The notes under the pieces are model-generated. The model saw nothing but the letters and a program-made list of their open reading frames with translations, was not told the origin of the DNA and did no database searches. The position numbers were made by a program, and so were the translations under genes. DNA of 7,102 nt from Verrucomicrobiota bacterium. Its GTDB lineage: Bacteria; Verrucomicrobiota; Verrucomicrobiia; Chthoniobacterales; UBA10450. Shown piece after piece: positions 1 to 6,174 of the stretch. The DNA lies in the NCBI GenBank assembly GCA_003219335.1, contig QHOF01000128.1, positions 1 through 7,102 of the forward strand. The letters are read 5' to 3'. Every line of letters begins with the position of its first letter. Position 1 is the stretch's first letter.

Positions 1-110
1 AATTTGCAGCGGAGCAGGGGATCACAGAAGAAGCAGCAATTGAAGAGGGACTGAAACAGAAGGCAACGGAGTTCACAAAATCCGGCGCAGAGATTTACGC
101 GAATGGGTAG
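1..110 (+). CDS. thiC: Phosphomethylpyrimidine synthase ThiC, C-terminal end (partial)
   Basis: Only the last 35 codons are present, read in frame 3 and ending at the TAG at 108-110; the gene enters from the left. The translation contains FAAEQGITEEAAIEEG followed by LKQKATEFTKSGAEIYANG. This matches the usual ThiC tail, which has the form (Y/F)AAEQGI-EEEAL-GM-EKS-EF--GAEIY. ThiC is the cytoplasmic radical-SAM enzyme that converts aminoimidazole ribotide to hydroxymethylpyrimidine phosphate for thiamin synthesis. Its cluster-binding cysteine motif normally lies near this end but is outside the window. The stop codon lies within a GGGTAGCG string that also starts another copy of a dispersed hairpin repeat at 624, so the repeat may have supplied the end of the gene. 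The call rests on a short tail recognised from memory. Confidence 0.75.
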   Translation, partial: FAAEQGITEEAAIEEGLKQKATEFTKSGAEIYANG

Positions 111-155
111 CGCACGCGTCTCGCGTGCTGGTCGCGGTGCCTCGTCGTGACATAC
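105..155 (+). repeat. Twin-hairpin repeat, copy R1
   Basis: The copy begins GGGTAGCG. Hairpin 1 pairs GCACGCG (112-118) with CGCGTGC (122-128) around the loop TCT. Hairpin 2 pairs GTCGCG (131-136) with CGTGAC (146-151), with one G-T wobble. The tail GACATACTCTTG is a diverged form of the family tail CGAACTTTATTTCTG. It starts inside the last codons of thiC. There is no T-run, so it does not look like a standard intrinsic terminator. Confidence 0.65.
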
Positions 156-170
156 TCTTGAAATTCTCCG

Positions 171-467
171 ATGCCTGCTTCCCACCCGACCATTTACATC
201 ATCGCCGGCTGCAATGGCGCCGGCAAAACAACGTTCGCCAAGGAATTTCTGCCCAGCATCGGCGTAATTCGTTTCTTGAACGCCGCCGAGATCGCGCGCG
301 GATTATCTCCGCTTGGTCCAGAAGCAGTTGCGTTCAAGGGGAGCGCGCGCGACTCGCGTGCTGGTTTCGGCGGCTCGCCGGAACGAACTTTTATTTCTGA
401 TTCGAGCAAACACAGCCGTTGTGAAAATTGTCCTTCTTTCCATGAAGAAAAATCCGCACAGACTTAA
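171..467 (+). pseudogene. Zeta-toxin/ABC-type-ATPase-like P-loop protein, truncated copy 1
   Basis: Residues 1-56 match the N-terminus of zeta-toxin-like P-loop kinases. A beta strand TIYIIAG is followed by a Walker A motif GCNGAGKT (residues 13-20) and the NAxEIARGLSPL segment. Zeta toxins phosphorylate UDP-N-acetylglucosamine or related substrates, and full-length relatives have roughly 190-280 residues. Here homology stops at residue 56/57 (base 338), exactly where repeat R2 begins, and the frame then runs through repeat and unrelated sequence to a TAA at 465-467. The Asp expected in NADEIARG is Ala39, so a key acidic residue is also lost. No Shine-Dalgarno is visible before the ATG. I see no remnant of the C-terminal half, so the product should be inactive. 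A second half-copy begins at 723. Confidence 0.7.
338..395 (+). repeat. Twin-hairpin repeat, copy R2 (inside zeta-like copy 1)
   Basis: The copy begins GGGGAGCG. Hairpin 1 pairs GCGCGCG (345-351) with CGCGTGC (355-361) around ACT. Hairpin 2 is the longest of the family: GTTTCGGCG (364-372) pairs with CGCCGGAAC (376-384), with one T-G wobble. The tail is CGAACTTTTATTTCTG. It marks the point where similarity to zeta toxin ends. Confidence 0.75.
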
Positions 468-618
468 GCCAACTCGCGAAAAAGAAATGCCAAAATGGGT
501 TCGCATCGCATCGCAAGCACACCGCCGTGCGACGCGTAAAAAACGGGCCGAACTTCGCCGCCGCGGATTGCCGATGATCATCTGGAAAGACGGCAAGGCT
601 CGCGAAGTTCCTGCGTAA
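442..618 (+). CDS. Small basic protein of unknown function, possible toxin-antitoxin partner
   Basis: This is a 58-residue ORF starting at ATG 442; GTG 421 in the same frame is an alternative start. The N-terminus is very rich in Lys and Arg (MKKNPHRLKPTREKEMPKW), followed by a likely helix with many Arg residues and ending RGLPMIIWKDGKAREVPA. The ending WKDGK(A/V)xE(V/I)PA resembles small proteins encoded next to zeta-like ATPases, which may act as antitoxins; that link is from memory and weak. It sits between the two truncated zeta-like genes, with repeat R2 upstream and R3 starting six bases after its stop. It may once have been the partner of the second copy (723). No ribosome binding site is evident. 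Unlike the toxin halves it appears complete. The positive charge would also suit nucleic-acid binding. Confidence 0.5.
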   Translation: MKKNPHRLKPTREKEMPKWVRIASQAHRRATRKKRAELRRRGLPMIIWKDGKAREVPA

Positions 619-623
619 TGTCT

Positions 624-685
624 GGGTAGCGGTCGCCGCGGCGGCCTGGCGACTCCGAAAGCTTTCGCGAGTCGCGAACTTTATT
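624..685 (+). repeat. Twin-hairpin repeat, copy R3
   Basis: The copy begins GGGTAGCG. Hairpin 1 (631-646) pairs GGTCGCC with GGCGGCC, with one T-G wobble and a very tight loop. Hairpin 2 pairs GCGACTC (649-655) with GAGTCGC (669-675), and its loop is a second stem, CGAAAG (656-661) with CTTTCG (662-667), leaving one unpaired C. The tail is GCGAACTTTATTGG. Both arms differ from those in R1 and R2 but still pair. Confidence 0.7.
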
Positions 686-890
686 GGTTGCTGCTATTAC
701 GAGTCGCTGACACTAATGGCGAATGCCCGCCGCGGAACCAACAATCTACATCATCGCTGGCTGCAACGGTGCAGGGAAAACAACCTTCGCCAAAGAATTT
801 TTGCCACGTATCGGCGTGATCCGCTTCTTGAACGCGGATGAAATCGCGCGCGGATTATGGCCGCTGGGACCGGAAGCGGTTAGCATTCAA

Positions 891-970
891 GGGGAACACA
901 CAGCCTGCCCGCCGGTGTGCGGGCGACTCGGGTGCTGGTTTCGGCTTTTAGCCGAGACGGACTTTCGACT
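891..970 (+). repeat. Twin-hairpin repeat, copy R4 (inside zeta-like copy 2)
   Basis: The copy begins GGGGAACAC. Hairpin 1 is an expanded, rebuilt version: GCCCGC (907-912) pairs with GCGGGC (919-924). It is followed by GACTCGGGTGCTGG, which resembles the GACTCGCGTGCTGG of R2. Hairpin 2 pairs GTTTCGGC (938-945) with GCCGAGAC (951-958) around TTTTA. The tail GGACTTTCGACTTACTG is diverged. This is the most altered copy in its first half. Confidence 0.65.
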
Positions 971-1095
971 TACTGAGAATTATGCGGATGAAAATGTGGT
1001 GGGCATTGTTTTGAGGCAACTCACTCGTTTCGATTGTCCGAAATATCTTGCCTGCCAGATCACAACTTGGGATGCTCCTTTGGCTCCTCGCGACC
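970..1095 (+). pseudogene. Possible decayed PIN-like (DUF5615-type) fragment
   Basis: In the frame of the upstream ORF the sequence reads YADENVVGIVLRQLTRFDCP (from about 976). This resembles the start of DUF5615 PIN-like toxins, whose N-terminus has the form (F/Y)(A/L)DENV--xVVR-LR--G-DV with the Asp as a catalytic residue. Just after it a one-base shift gives CLPDHNLGCSFG, which could correspond to the next, usually AQDxGLxx-like, segment. No intact start or C-terminus is present, and the following gene begins at 1096. If correct, this is a second type of toxin remnant next to the zeta-like halves. The match is short and made by eye. Confidence 0.35.
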
Positions 1096-1704
1096 ATGGA
1101 TACGACGCTGGCCTTGTTTATCTATAAGTTGGTCTGCATTGGTAGCGGCCTGCTGGTCTGCTATTTTGGTTTTAGACTTTTTGTCCTCGGAATTTTTACG
1201 GGTGCGGGTGATCTCAGCAGCCAGTTTCAAAGTACGAAACTAGTCTTAAAGAAGGCGGCACCTGGAACTTTTTTCGCGCTCTTCGGTGCCGCTGTCATCG
1301 GCGTGAGCCTGTGGAAAGGCCTACAGTTCGACGCCCGATCGCAGCCGCTTGCTCAAAACGAAACAAAAACTTACTCAGAAACGAGGTCGCAGGGTTTTGG
1401 TGACGCGACGACCAGTGCGGCGAGCGATAAACTGGAGGCAACCCGGGCTGAGGCACGAACAACTATTTTTGAATTGAACACCTTGCGGACTCAGCTTCCG
1501 GCAGATTTTCCCAAGAACAAACTGGTCGATCTGCAAACGGCGATACGCGATGGCAAGCTCGCCTTGCTTTATTCGGTCTGGAGCAAGGAATGGGGCGACT
1601 ACTCCCAATTCAAAGAATGGATTATCAACGGCGAACAACAACCCGCGCCAGCCGGCTTCGGACCGGAGAGTGTCGAACTTTTCCATCATGGAGAAAAGAA
1701 ATAG
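1096..1704 (+). CDS. Two-helix inner-membrane protein of unknown function
   Basis: The ATG at 1096 gives 202 residues; in-frame ATG 1072 and TTG 1048 would add 8 or 16 residues but reach back into the decayed region, so I prefer 1096. None has a clear Shine-Dalgarno. Two hydrophobic segments are visible, at about residues 5-34 and 57-76, separated by a short polar loop with several Lys residues. After them comes a soluble tail of about 125 residues. Its middle (about 108-135) is charged and likely helical or weakly coiled-coil (KLEATRAEARTTIFELNTL), and the end is aromatic-rich (YSVWSKEWGDYSQFKEW). I do not recognise the family. Its stop overlaps the start of the metallopeptidase gene by 17 bases, so the two are probably translated from one message. 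It may anchor or regulate that secreted enzyme; this is inference from position only. Confidence 0.7.
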   Translation: MDTTLALFIYKLVCIGSGLLVCYFGFRLFVLGIFTGAGDLSSQFQSTKLVLKKAAPGTFFALFGAAVIGVSLWKGLQFDARSQPLAQNETKTYSETRSQGFGDATTSAASDKLEATRAEARTTIFELNTLRTQLPADFPKNKLVDLQTAIRDGKLALLYSVWSKEWGDYSQFKEWIINGEQQPAPAGFGPESVELFHHGEKK

Positions 1705-3040
1705 AGCGATCAGCGCTTTTTATCTTTTGTTCTTCAGTGCGTGGATGTCATGCGGCGTGGCGCACGCCGGAAATTGGAGCGGATTCTACGATAAAAAGAC
1801 GCTCACTTACTGGGGCGAACAAATGCCTCCCGGTATTAATGAGAATCTTCACGAGGTCGTTTGGCCGAAGCTAACGCAGGAAGAGAAGGAGGCGCTCGCT
1901 GGCGCGGTCTTGTCGTTTCCGCCGGAAGATTCTAAGCACCCGATGAATTTTTATGCGCAAGCGAACGGACAGCGCAAAACAATCGTGATGCCTATCTCGT
2001 CGCTACGATTCTATGGCGACCTGGCCATGGCTTATGCCTGGTTGAACACAAACAAGTACAGCCTCGATCCAGTTACCGATTACCTCGCGATGCTGAAATA
2101 TCAGTGGCCGGCCAAGCTGGCGACAAAACCCTACCGGCCGCTGGAAGTTCTCGGGATCCCAGCGAGCGCGCGTGAGGACTCTCATGTGTACAATGTGTTT
2201 CAACGAGCTTTTGGAACTTGCGTCGTGTTCGTCATGGCACATGAGCTCGGGCATCTTTACTACGGTCATCCGTCTTACGATACCGTCAGCGCGGAAGTCG
2301 CACGCGCCAATGAAGAACAAGCGGATCAATTCGCGCTGGAAATCATGCGTCGAATCGGCGAAGCTTTGGGAATGCCGCTCTTTTTCACAATCCTGGCTCA
2401 TCTGGAACCGTACAGTGGCGACGTGGGTTATCTCGAGAATCGCGCGCGTAGTACGCATCCGGTCACGGCCGGCAGAATCCGGGCAATCGCGCGCGCGCTG
2501 GAAAAAAGTAGCGAAGATTATTCCAGAACCGGCGCAAATCCCGCCAGAAAAAGCTTGGAGATAAGAAATGTGGCTACGCAATTGGACGTCATCGCGGTCA
2601 ATTTGGAAGACAAAGGCGTTCAGGAATTGCTCAGGCAAAAGGGGTTGAGCGCGCAACCGGAGTTGCTCGGGCCACGCAGACCGGGAGAGATTTCTTCAAT
2701 GGCCGCCGGAGAATCAACGGACTCTCACGTTTTGTTCACCGGAGCGTATCAAGGCGATTGGATCGATGCGAAAGGCACTTCGTTACCGGGGGAATTGATA
2801 TTGAAGCGGCAAGGTGAGAATGTCACCGGCACTTATTCTTTTGGCGTTGGCACCGTCACGCTCAAAGGCGTGATCGACGGCGAGCAGCTCTACTACAATT
2901 GGAAATGGGGAACCGATTATTTCGGCAAAGGCGTGTTACGAGCTGCGACTCCGGCTGGCGAGGAACTTTCGGGCACGTGGGGATACACGAAAGCTGACAA
3001 GGGTGCCGGGACATGGAAGCTTCGCCGTAAAGGTCGCTAA
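1688..3040 (+). CDS. Secreted M48-like zinc metallopeptidase with C-terminal beta domain
   Basis: The ATG at 1688 gives 450 residues and a good signal peptide: MEKRNR, a hydrophobic run, and a likely cleavage after AHA at residue 27. The frame is open further upstream to 1550, but that extension would bury the signal. The catalytic core has HELGH at 185-189 (the HExxH zinc motif). ExxAD follows in NEEQADQFALEIM at about 208-220, with E209 the probable third zinc ligand. STHP plus RIRAI lies at about 255-267, a pattern seen in M48 peptidases. Unlike HtpX or Ste24 it has no multiple membrane spans, so it should act outside the cytoplasmic membrane. Residues about 350-447 form a separate glycine- and aromatic-rich beta region (GAYQGDWI, LILKRQGENVTGTYSFG, GTWGY), like small beta-barrel domains that often carry LxLxQxGxxVTGxY repeats; ligand unknown. 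The first 17 bases overlap the upstream membrane-protein gene. Substrate cannot be told from the sequence. Confidence 0.8.
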   Translation: MEKRNRAISAFYLLFFSAWMSCGVAHAGNWSGFYDKKTLTYWGEQMPPGINENLHEVVWPKLTQEEKEALAGAVLSFPPEDSKHPMNFYAQANGQRKTIVMPISSLRFYGDLAMAYAWLNTNKYSLDPVTDYLAMLKYQWPAKLATKPYRPLEVLGIPASAREDSHVYNVFQRAFGTCVVFVMAHELGHLYYGHPSYDTVSAEVARANEEQADQFALEIMRRIGEALGMPLFFTILAHLEPYSGDVGYLENRARSTHPVTAGRIRAIARALEKSSEDYSRTGANPARKSLEIRNVATQLDVIAVNLEDKGVQELLRQKGLSAQPELLGPRRPGEISSMAAGESTDSHVLFTGAYQGDWIDAKGTSLPGELILKRQGENVTGTYSFGVGTVTLKGVIDGEQLYYNWKWGTDYFGKGVLRAATPAGEELSGTWGYTKADKGAGTWKLRRKGR

Positions 3041-3092
3041 GCGATAGGTGCGTGGCGCAGATCAATTGTTTATCATGACCAGCGAGAATTCG

Positions 3093-3118
3093 AAAAAAAT
3101 GATAGCCCGCATTTTTTT
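3093..3118 (+). terminator. Putative bidirectional A/T-stem terminator
   Basis: AAAAAAATG (3093-3101) pairs perfectly with CATTTTTTT (3110-3118) around an 8-base loop. The T-run follows the only G-C pair, as in a U-tract. It lies 53 bases after the metallopeptidase stop. The stem is almost all A-T and therefore weak, so it may equally be chance or serve the other strand. Confidence 0.4.
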
Positions 3119-3135
3119 AGCGCCGTAACTTCTTG

Positions 3136-3161
3136 TCCCGCCGTAGCGCAGCGAAGGAGGA
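3136..3161 (+). repeat. Possible remnant of a CCGCC...GGCGG-type hairpin repeat
   Basis: CCGCCGTAGCGCAGCGAAGGAGG has the form of short dispersed hairpins built on TCCGCCGTAGC...GAAGGCGGA that I recall from several environmental bacterial genomes. In this copy the stem is imperfect: CC/GG pairs flank a G-A mismatch. There is only one copy in the window, so the assignment is weak. Confidence 0.25.
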
Positions 3162-3195
3162 TGGCGAAGAAGGCTCAAGTTTACAAGACACACTC

Positions 3196-3369
3196 ATGAG
3201 CACGCGTGACTTGATTGATAAAGAGGTCGCCTCGTTGCCTGAAGATTTGCAGCGAAGAGTTTATGATTTCGTGATGCGCCTGAAGCAGTACGCGCGCGAT
3301 GAGTCGTTTAATGCCGCTCTTCGATTGCACTGTGATGCCGACGTCTCGCCGCACGTGTGCGCCACTTGA
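3196..3369 (+). CDS. DUF2281/VapB-like antitoxin N-terminus with an unrelated tail
   Basis: The ATG at 3196 gives 57 residues; an in-frame TTG at 3133 would add 21 residues but lies in probable repeat sequence. Residues 1-40 (DLIDKEVASLPEDLQRRVYDF, then VMRLKQYARDESFNAAL) match small antitoxins of the DUF2281/VapB type, which have the form LI--E---LPE-L---V-DF---LK. These proteins normally continue with a toxin-binding segment such as SxxxLAxDWxxPEED-AW. Here, after FNAAL at about base 3320, the sequence switches to LRLHCDADVSPHVCAT and stops, and no PIN-domain toxin follows. The gene therefore looks truncated or fused at the edge of the G/C-rich block that starts the next gene. Whether a product is made is uncertain, and no ribosome binding site is clear. 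Confidence 0.55.
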   Translation: MSTRDLIDKEVASLPEDLQRRVYDFVMRLKQYARDESFNAALRLHCDADVSPHVCAT

Positions 3370-3382
3370 GACGAGTCCAAAC

Positions 3383-3390
3383 AAAGGAGG
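3383..3390 (+). promoter_or_regulatory. Strong Shine-Dalgarno AAAGGAGG
   Basis: AAAGGAGG ends six bases before ATG 3397 and only three before the in-frame GTG 3394, so ATG 3397 is the likely start of the large gene. It is the best ribosome binding site in the window; the neighbouring genes lack a recognisable one. Confidence 0.75.
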
Positions 3391-3396
3391 CTAGTG

Positions 3397-6153
3397 ATGG
3401 ACAGCCGCTACGACCAACCCCACCCACCGCCCCAGTCGCACGCTCAGGCGACGAACGCATTCGCGGGGCCGTTTTTCCTCGAGCTCCAGTTGGACGCGGC
3501 GAAATTCTGCAAGCTCATCGCGAACCGCCTGCGCATCGAGCCGATCTGCGTGCCGCAGGCGCTCGTAAGCCCGCTGACGGGCGAGCCCGTATTCGTGGTC
3601 GACCACGTTGCCTTCCCGGAAGGCGTCAAGCTCCAGTGGAGTCCCCAGCCGGACGGCCCGCCGCAGCTTGAGTTGGGCGTTCCGCTGCGCGTGCATCTGC
3701 TCGACTACGAGAGCAACACGCGCTTCCCGATCTCATTCGACGCCTTCTTTCGCCTAACGACCCAAGGGCCAAAGGTGTGCGCGGCCTTCCGCGGGACGGA
3801 TCTGCCCCATGAGTTCGCTGCCTATGGCGACCTCCTCACCAGCGTGCTCGGAGGGATCGATCTGTGCGGAACGCTGGATCTCGAGCCCCTGCTGCGCTTC
3901 ATGGGTGGCGGCGCCACGGTGGCCAAGGCGCACATCGACGCAACGGGCGGTTTGACGGTCGTCATCCTGCGCCTCCTCGTCGGCGACCCGGGCGCGGGAA
4001 CCACGGGCTGGGCGAAATTCCGGGATTCACCCATCCTGCCGGTGTTCGCGGCCAAGGAGGATTGGGCGTTGCTGGTGGATGCCGATCTCCTGGTCGCCAC
4101 GGCGATTCAGCAAATAACCGACGGCTTCGCCAGCCAGGATAACATTTCGCTCGACCAAAGCCCCGCGGGTTCCTGGTCACCCGCGCCGACCGTGATCTAT
4201 GTGGTGGACCCGGTGTTCGTGTCGGGGGTCGGTTACGTCGGGGGCAAGACGAAGACGCTGTTCGGTGCGATCACGCTCAGGATCGAAGGGACGTCGCACA
4301 AAGTATGCGACGTGGGCTTCGACGCCTCCATGATCGTGGGCCTCGAGGTGAGCGAGCCTAATGTGGTGAAGATGACCACACGGATCGATTGGTCTCCGAA
4401 CTATTGGGACGCGTTCTGGTGCTTTGGACCCGTCGGCGGCCTGCTGTTAGGCGGACTGACCGAGATCTATGCGCTGGCGAAAACCCCCGACTTCGCGACT
4501 CCCGCGCTGTGCACCCGGACCACGGACCATCTGATCGAGTGCGAGTACCCAGTCGAGCTTCCGCCGCTCGATTTCGGCGCTCCTTCCCGGTTGGCTACCT
4601 TCACGCTGACCTCTTACCGCCCTACGACGAAGGCCGTGGTGCTCGCGGGGACCTTGAGCCTTGTCGCCGTGACTGAGGCTGAGCTCTCGCTCCAACACTC
4701 GCCACTGGCTTGGGACGTCCAAGGCTCCTGCGATCAATTCTTCATCGGAGCGCGGGCGAGCGTCATCATCGCGTCCGTCCCGCCGCTGCACACCACGTCA
4801 TGCCGCATCGAAGTGATCGACGACGAGCTTGGGTTCTTCGCCCCGCGGATGGTGGTGGAGCCTTCAAATTCGCATCTCCTTCCCCGGACCGTCACTTTCA
4901 CCTTCGAACTCGACTCCGTGTCGCCAGATGATCCCTACTGGAGCGCTCCCTATCCCTTGCACTTGCTCGTGCAGACGACGGCGGGCTCATCTGTCGTTCA
5001 CCTCGGCCTGCTGCACCGGCAGCCAGAGGGAGCGAAGCTCACGGCCCTCCAACTGCGCGCTGCATCTCTACAGGCGAATTGCACGCAGGCCTCCAATGAA
5101 CTTTTCGGTCCCAAGAGCAGCTTCGACCTGCACTGGCTTGTCGATCCCGCGCCCGACGGCATCACCTTGTGGAACGGAGCGATCACCCACGCCACGCCGG
5201 GCTCGATCTTCGAACTGGTCGACAACAAAGGCCGGGTGCTCGGCTCCGCTCCGGTGGGGCTAAATGGTAGCGCGCGGCTTGCGGCGCACTTGGACGGCTC
5301 GGCCGCGCGTCCCGTCCAAATCGTCCGACGCGCGAACGCCACGACCGCTGGTCGCACGGACGCAGTCAATGCGCAGAAGGCTGTCCTGACGCAGCGGCAG
5401 CGGCGCCTGGCCGCACGCGGCCTCGTGCGGCTTGCCGGCTCGTGCCGATCAGCGCAACTCGAACTCGTTGATCGCATGATCGTGCTAACTGCCGTCACGA
5501 CGCGCGGCGTGGAATTTCACGACGTCTCGGCACCCGACCGCCCCCGTGTTTTGTCGCGCGTCGCGGCGACTGGGGTACGGGGAGCGCTGGCCTGGGGCCG
5601 CGGCATCCTGTACTGGGGCGAGGGTGGCGTTTGGTGCTCACCGCACGGAGCCCGAATCGAACAAGCGGTGATGGCCGCGGAGCGTCGTGGCGATCTCCTC
5701 GTGCTCCTCACCGCGCGCGGAGTGTCGGTCCACGACCGGGATCTCCATCCCATCGGCGGTTTGGACCTGGAGCACACCGGACACATGATGCGGGCAGGAC
5801 ATCTTCTCGCGATCAGCACCTCCTCGGGCCTGACGGTTCTCGACACGACCGTAGCGGAACGGCCGGCGATAGCCGGGTCGCTTGAGCTTCCCTCCGTCAC
5901 AGGGCTCAGGAAGGGAACAACCGCTGACGCAACGGCGACCGTGATCGCGCTGCACGAACGCGGCGCCACTCTAGTGGAAGCGGGCACGCCCCCGCGGGTG
6001 CTGGCCCGCTACGACCGCCCACCCTGGGCGGCACGGGCATGCGTTGCCGGCCCTGTCTGGGCCCGTGTCGCGGATGACTGCCTGACGGTGAGCCTCTACA
6101 CGGTGGTCAAGGTGATCGCAGGCGCTCCCGTTCCCGCGACCGCGGGCGGCTGA
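3397..6153 (+). CDS. Large 918-residue protein of unknown function with C-terminal beta-propeller-like region
   Basis: The start is set by AAAGGAGG six bases upstream. There is no signal peptide (the N-terminus is MDSRYDQPHPPPQSHAQAT), so a cytoplasmic location or non-classical export is likely. Residues about 25-130 are strand-rich, beginning FFLELQLDAAKFCKLIANRL. Residues about 140-240 mix helices and strands. Residues 337-361 hold a hydrophobic, glycine-rich stretch (FWCFGPVGGLLLGGLTEIYA) that could insert in a membrane or pack in a core. Residues about 400-640 look like consecutive beta-sandwich segments. An Arg/Gln-rich helix (about 658-676) leads to residues 677-905, where RGVEFHDVSAPDRPRVL, RGVSVHDRDLHPIGGLDL and SGLTVLDTTVAERPAIAGSL recur. 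These resemble LVIVD-type beta-propeller repeats (gLxvxDvsxPxxPxxxg). Codon use is clearly more G/C-rich: one 60-base line (3841-3900) is 65% G+C against 48% at 2581-2640 in the peptidase gene. This suggests transfer or a different genomic block. I do not recognise the full-length family; enzyme motifs are not visible. Confidence 0.75.
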   Translation: MDSRYDQPHPPPQSHAQATNAFAGPFFLELQLDAAKFCKLIANRLRIEPICVPQALVSPLTGEPVFVVDHVAFPEGVKLQWSPQPDGPPQLELGVPLRVHLLDYESNTRFPISFDAFFRLTTQGPKVCAAFRGTDLPHEFAAYGDLLTSVLGGIDLCGTLDLEPLLRFMGGGATVAKAHIDATGGLTVVILRLLVGDPGAGTTGWAKFRDSPILPVFAAKEDWALLVDADLLVATAIQQITDGFASQDNISLDQSPAGSWSPAPTVIYVVDPVFVSGVGYVGGKTKTLFGAITLRIEGTSHKVCDVGFDASMIVGLEVSEPNVVKMTTRIDWSPNYWDAFWCFGPVGGLLLGGLTEIYALAKTPDFATPALCTRTTDHLIECEYPVELPPLDFGAPSRLATFTLTSYRPTTKAVVLAGTLSLVAVTEAELSLQHSPLAWDVQGSCDQFFIGARASVIIASVPPLHTTSCRIEVIDDELGFFAPRMVVEPSNSHLLPRTVTFTFELDSVSPDDPYWSAPYPLHLLVQTTAGSSVVHLGLLHRQPEGAKLTALQLRAASLQANCTQASNELFGPKSSFDLHWLVDPAPDGITLWNGAITHATPGSIFELVDNKGRVLGSAPVGLNGSARLAAHLDGSAARPVQIVRRANATTAGRTDAVNAQKAVLTQRQRRLAARGLVRLAGSCRSAQLELVDRMIVLTAVTTRGVEFHDVSAPDRPRVLSRVAATGVRGALAWGRGILYWGEGGVWCSPHGARIEQAVMAAERRGDLLVLLTARGVSVHDRDLHPIGGLDLEHTGHMMRAGHLLAISTSSGLTVLDTTVAERPAIAGSLELPSVTGLRKGTTADATATVIALHERGATLVEAGTPPRVLARYDRPPWAARACVAGPVWARVADDCLTVSLYTVVKVIAGAPVPATAGG

Positions 6154-6174
6154 GAGGACTGGGGGTGCGCCTCG

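Larger units (their letters stand above)
723..1127 (+). pseudogene. Zeta-toxin/ABC-type-ATPase-like P-loop protein, truncated copy 2
   Basis: Residues 1-57 are about 86% identical to copy 1 (8 differences by eye), with the same Walker A GCNGAGKT at residues 13-20. Here NADEIARG keeps the Asp that copy 1 has lost. Most base differences between the copies are synonymous, so both lineages were probably under selection as proteins before truncation. Homology ends at codon 57 (base 891), the same codon as in copy 1, where repeat R4 begins. The open frame continues through the repeat, then through DENVVGIVL-type sequence of probably different origin, to a TAA at 1125-1127. The C-terminal half of the kinase fold is missing, so it should be non-functional. 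The last 30 or so codons overlap the start of the next gene in another frame and are probably not translated usefully. Confidence 0.7.

Noticed and set aside
105..685. Twin hairpins as ordinary rho-independent terminators
   Set aside because: The tails CGAACTTTATT have no real U-tract directly after the stem, and copies lie inside reading frames as well as after genes.
1550..1687. Upstream extension of the metallopeptidase frame
   Set aside because: It lies within the preceding gene and would place the signal peptide 46 residues into the protein.
2003..2656. Minus-strand ORF of 217 codons
   Set aside because: It is antisense to the HELGH core of the metallopeptidase, which has a coherent signal peptide and catalytic motifs.
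3397..4600. N-terminal half of the large protein as a TULIP/P47-type lipid-binding domain
   Set aside because: Only the general strand-rich character and a glycine-rich hydrophobic stretch suggested it; no specific motif could be matched by eye.
4998..5498. Minus-strand ORF of 166 codons, and other long antisense frames in 3400-6000
   Set aside because: Long antisense frames are expected in G/C-rich coding sequence; the translations are Arg/Pro/Ser-rich and the + strand frame is continuous with a strong ribosome binding site.
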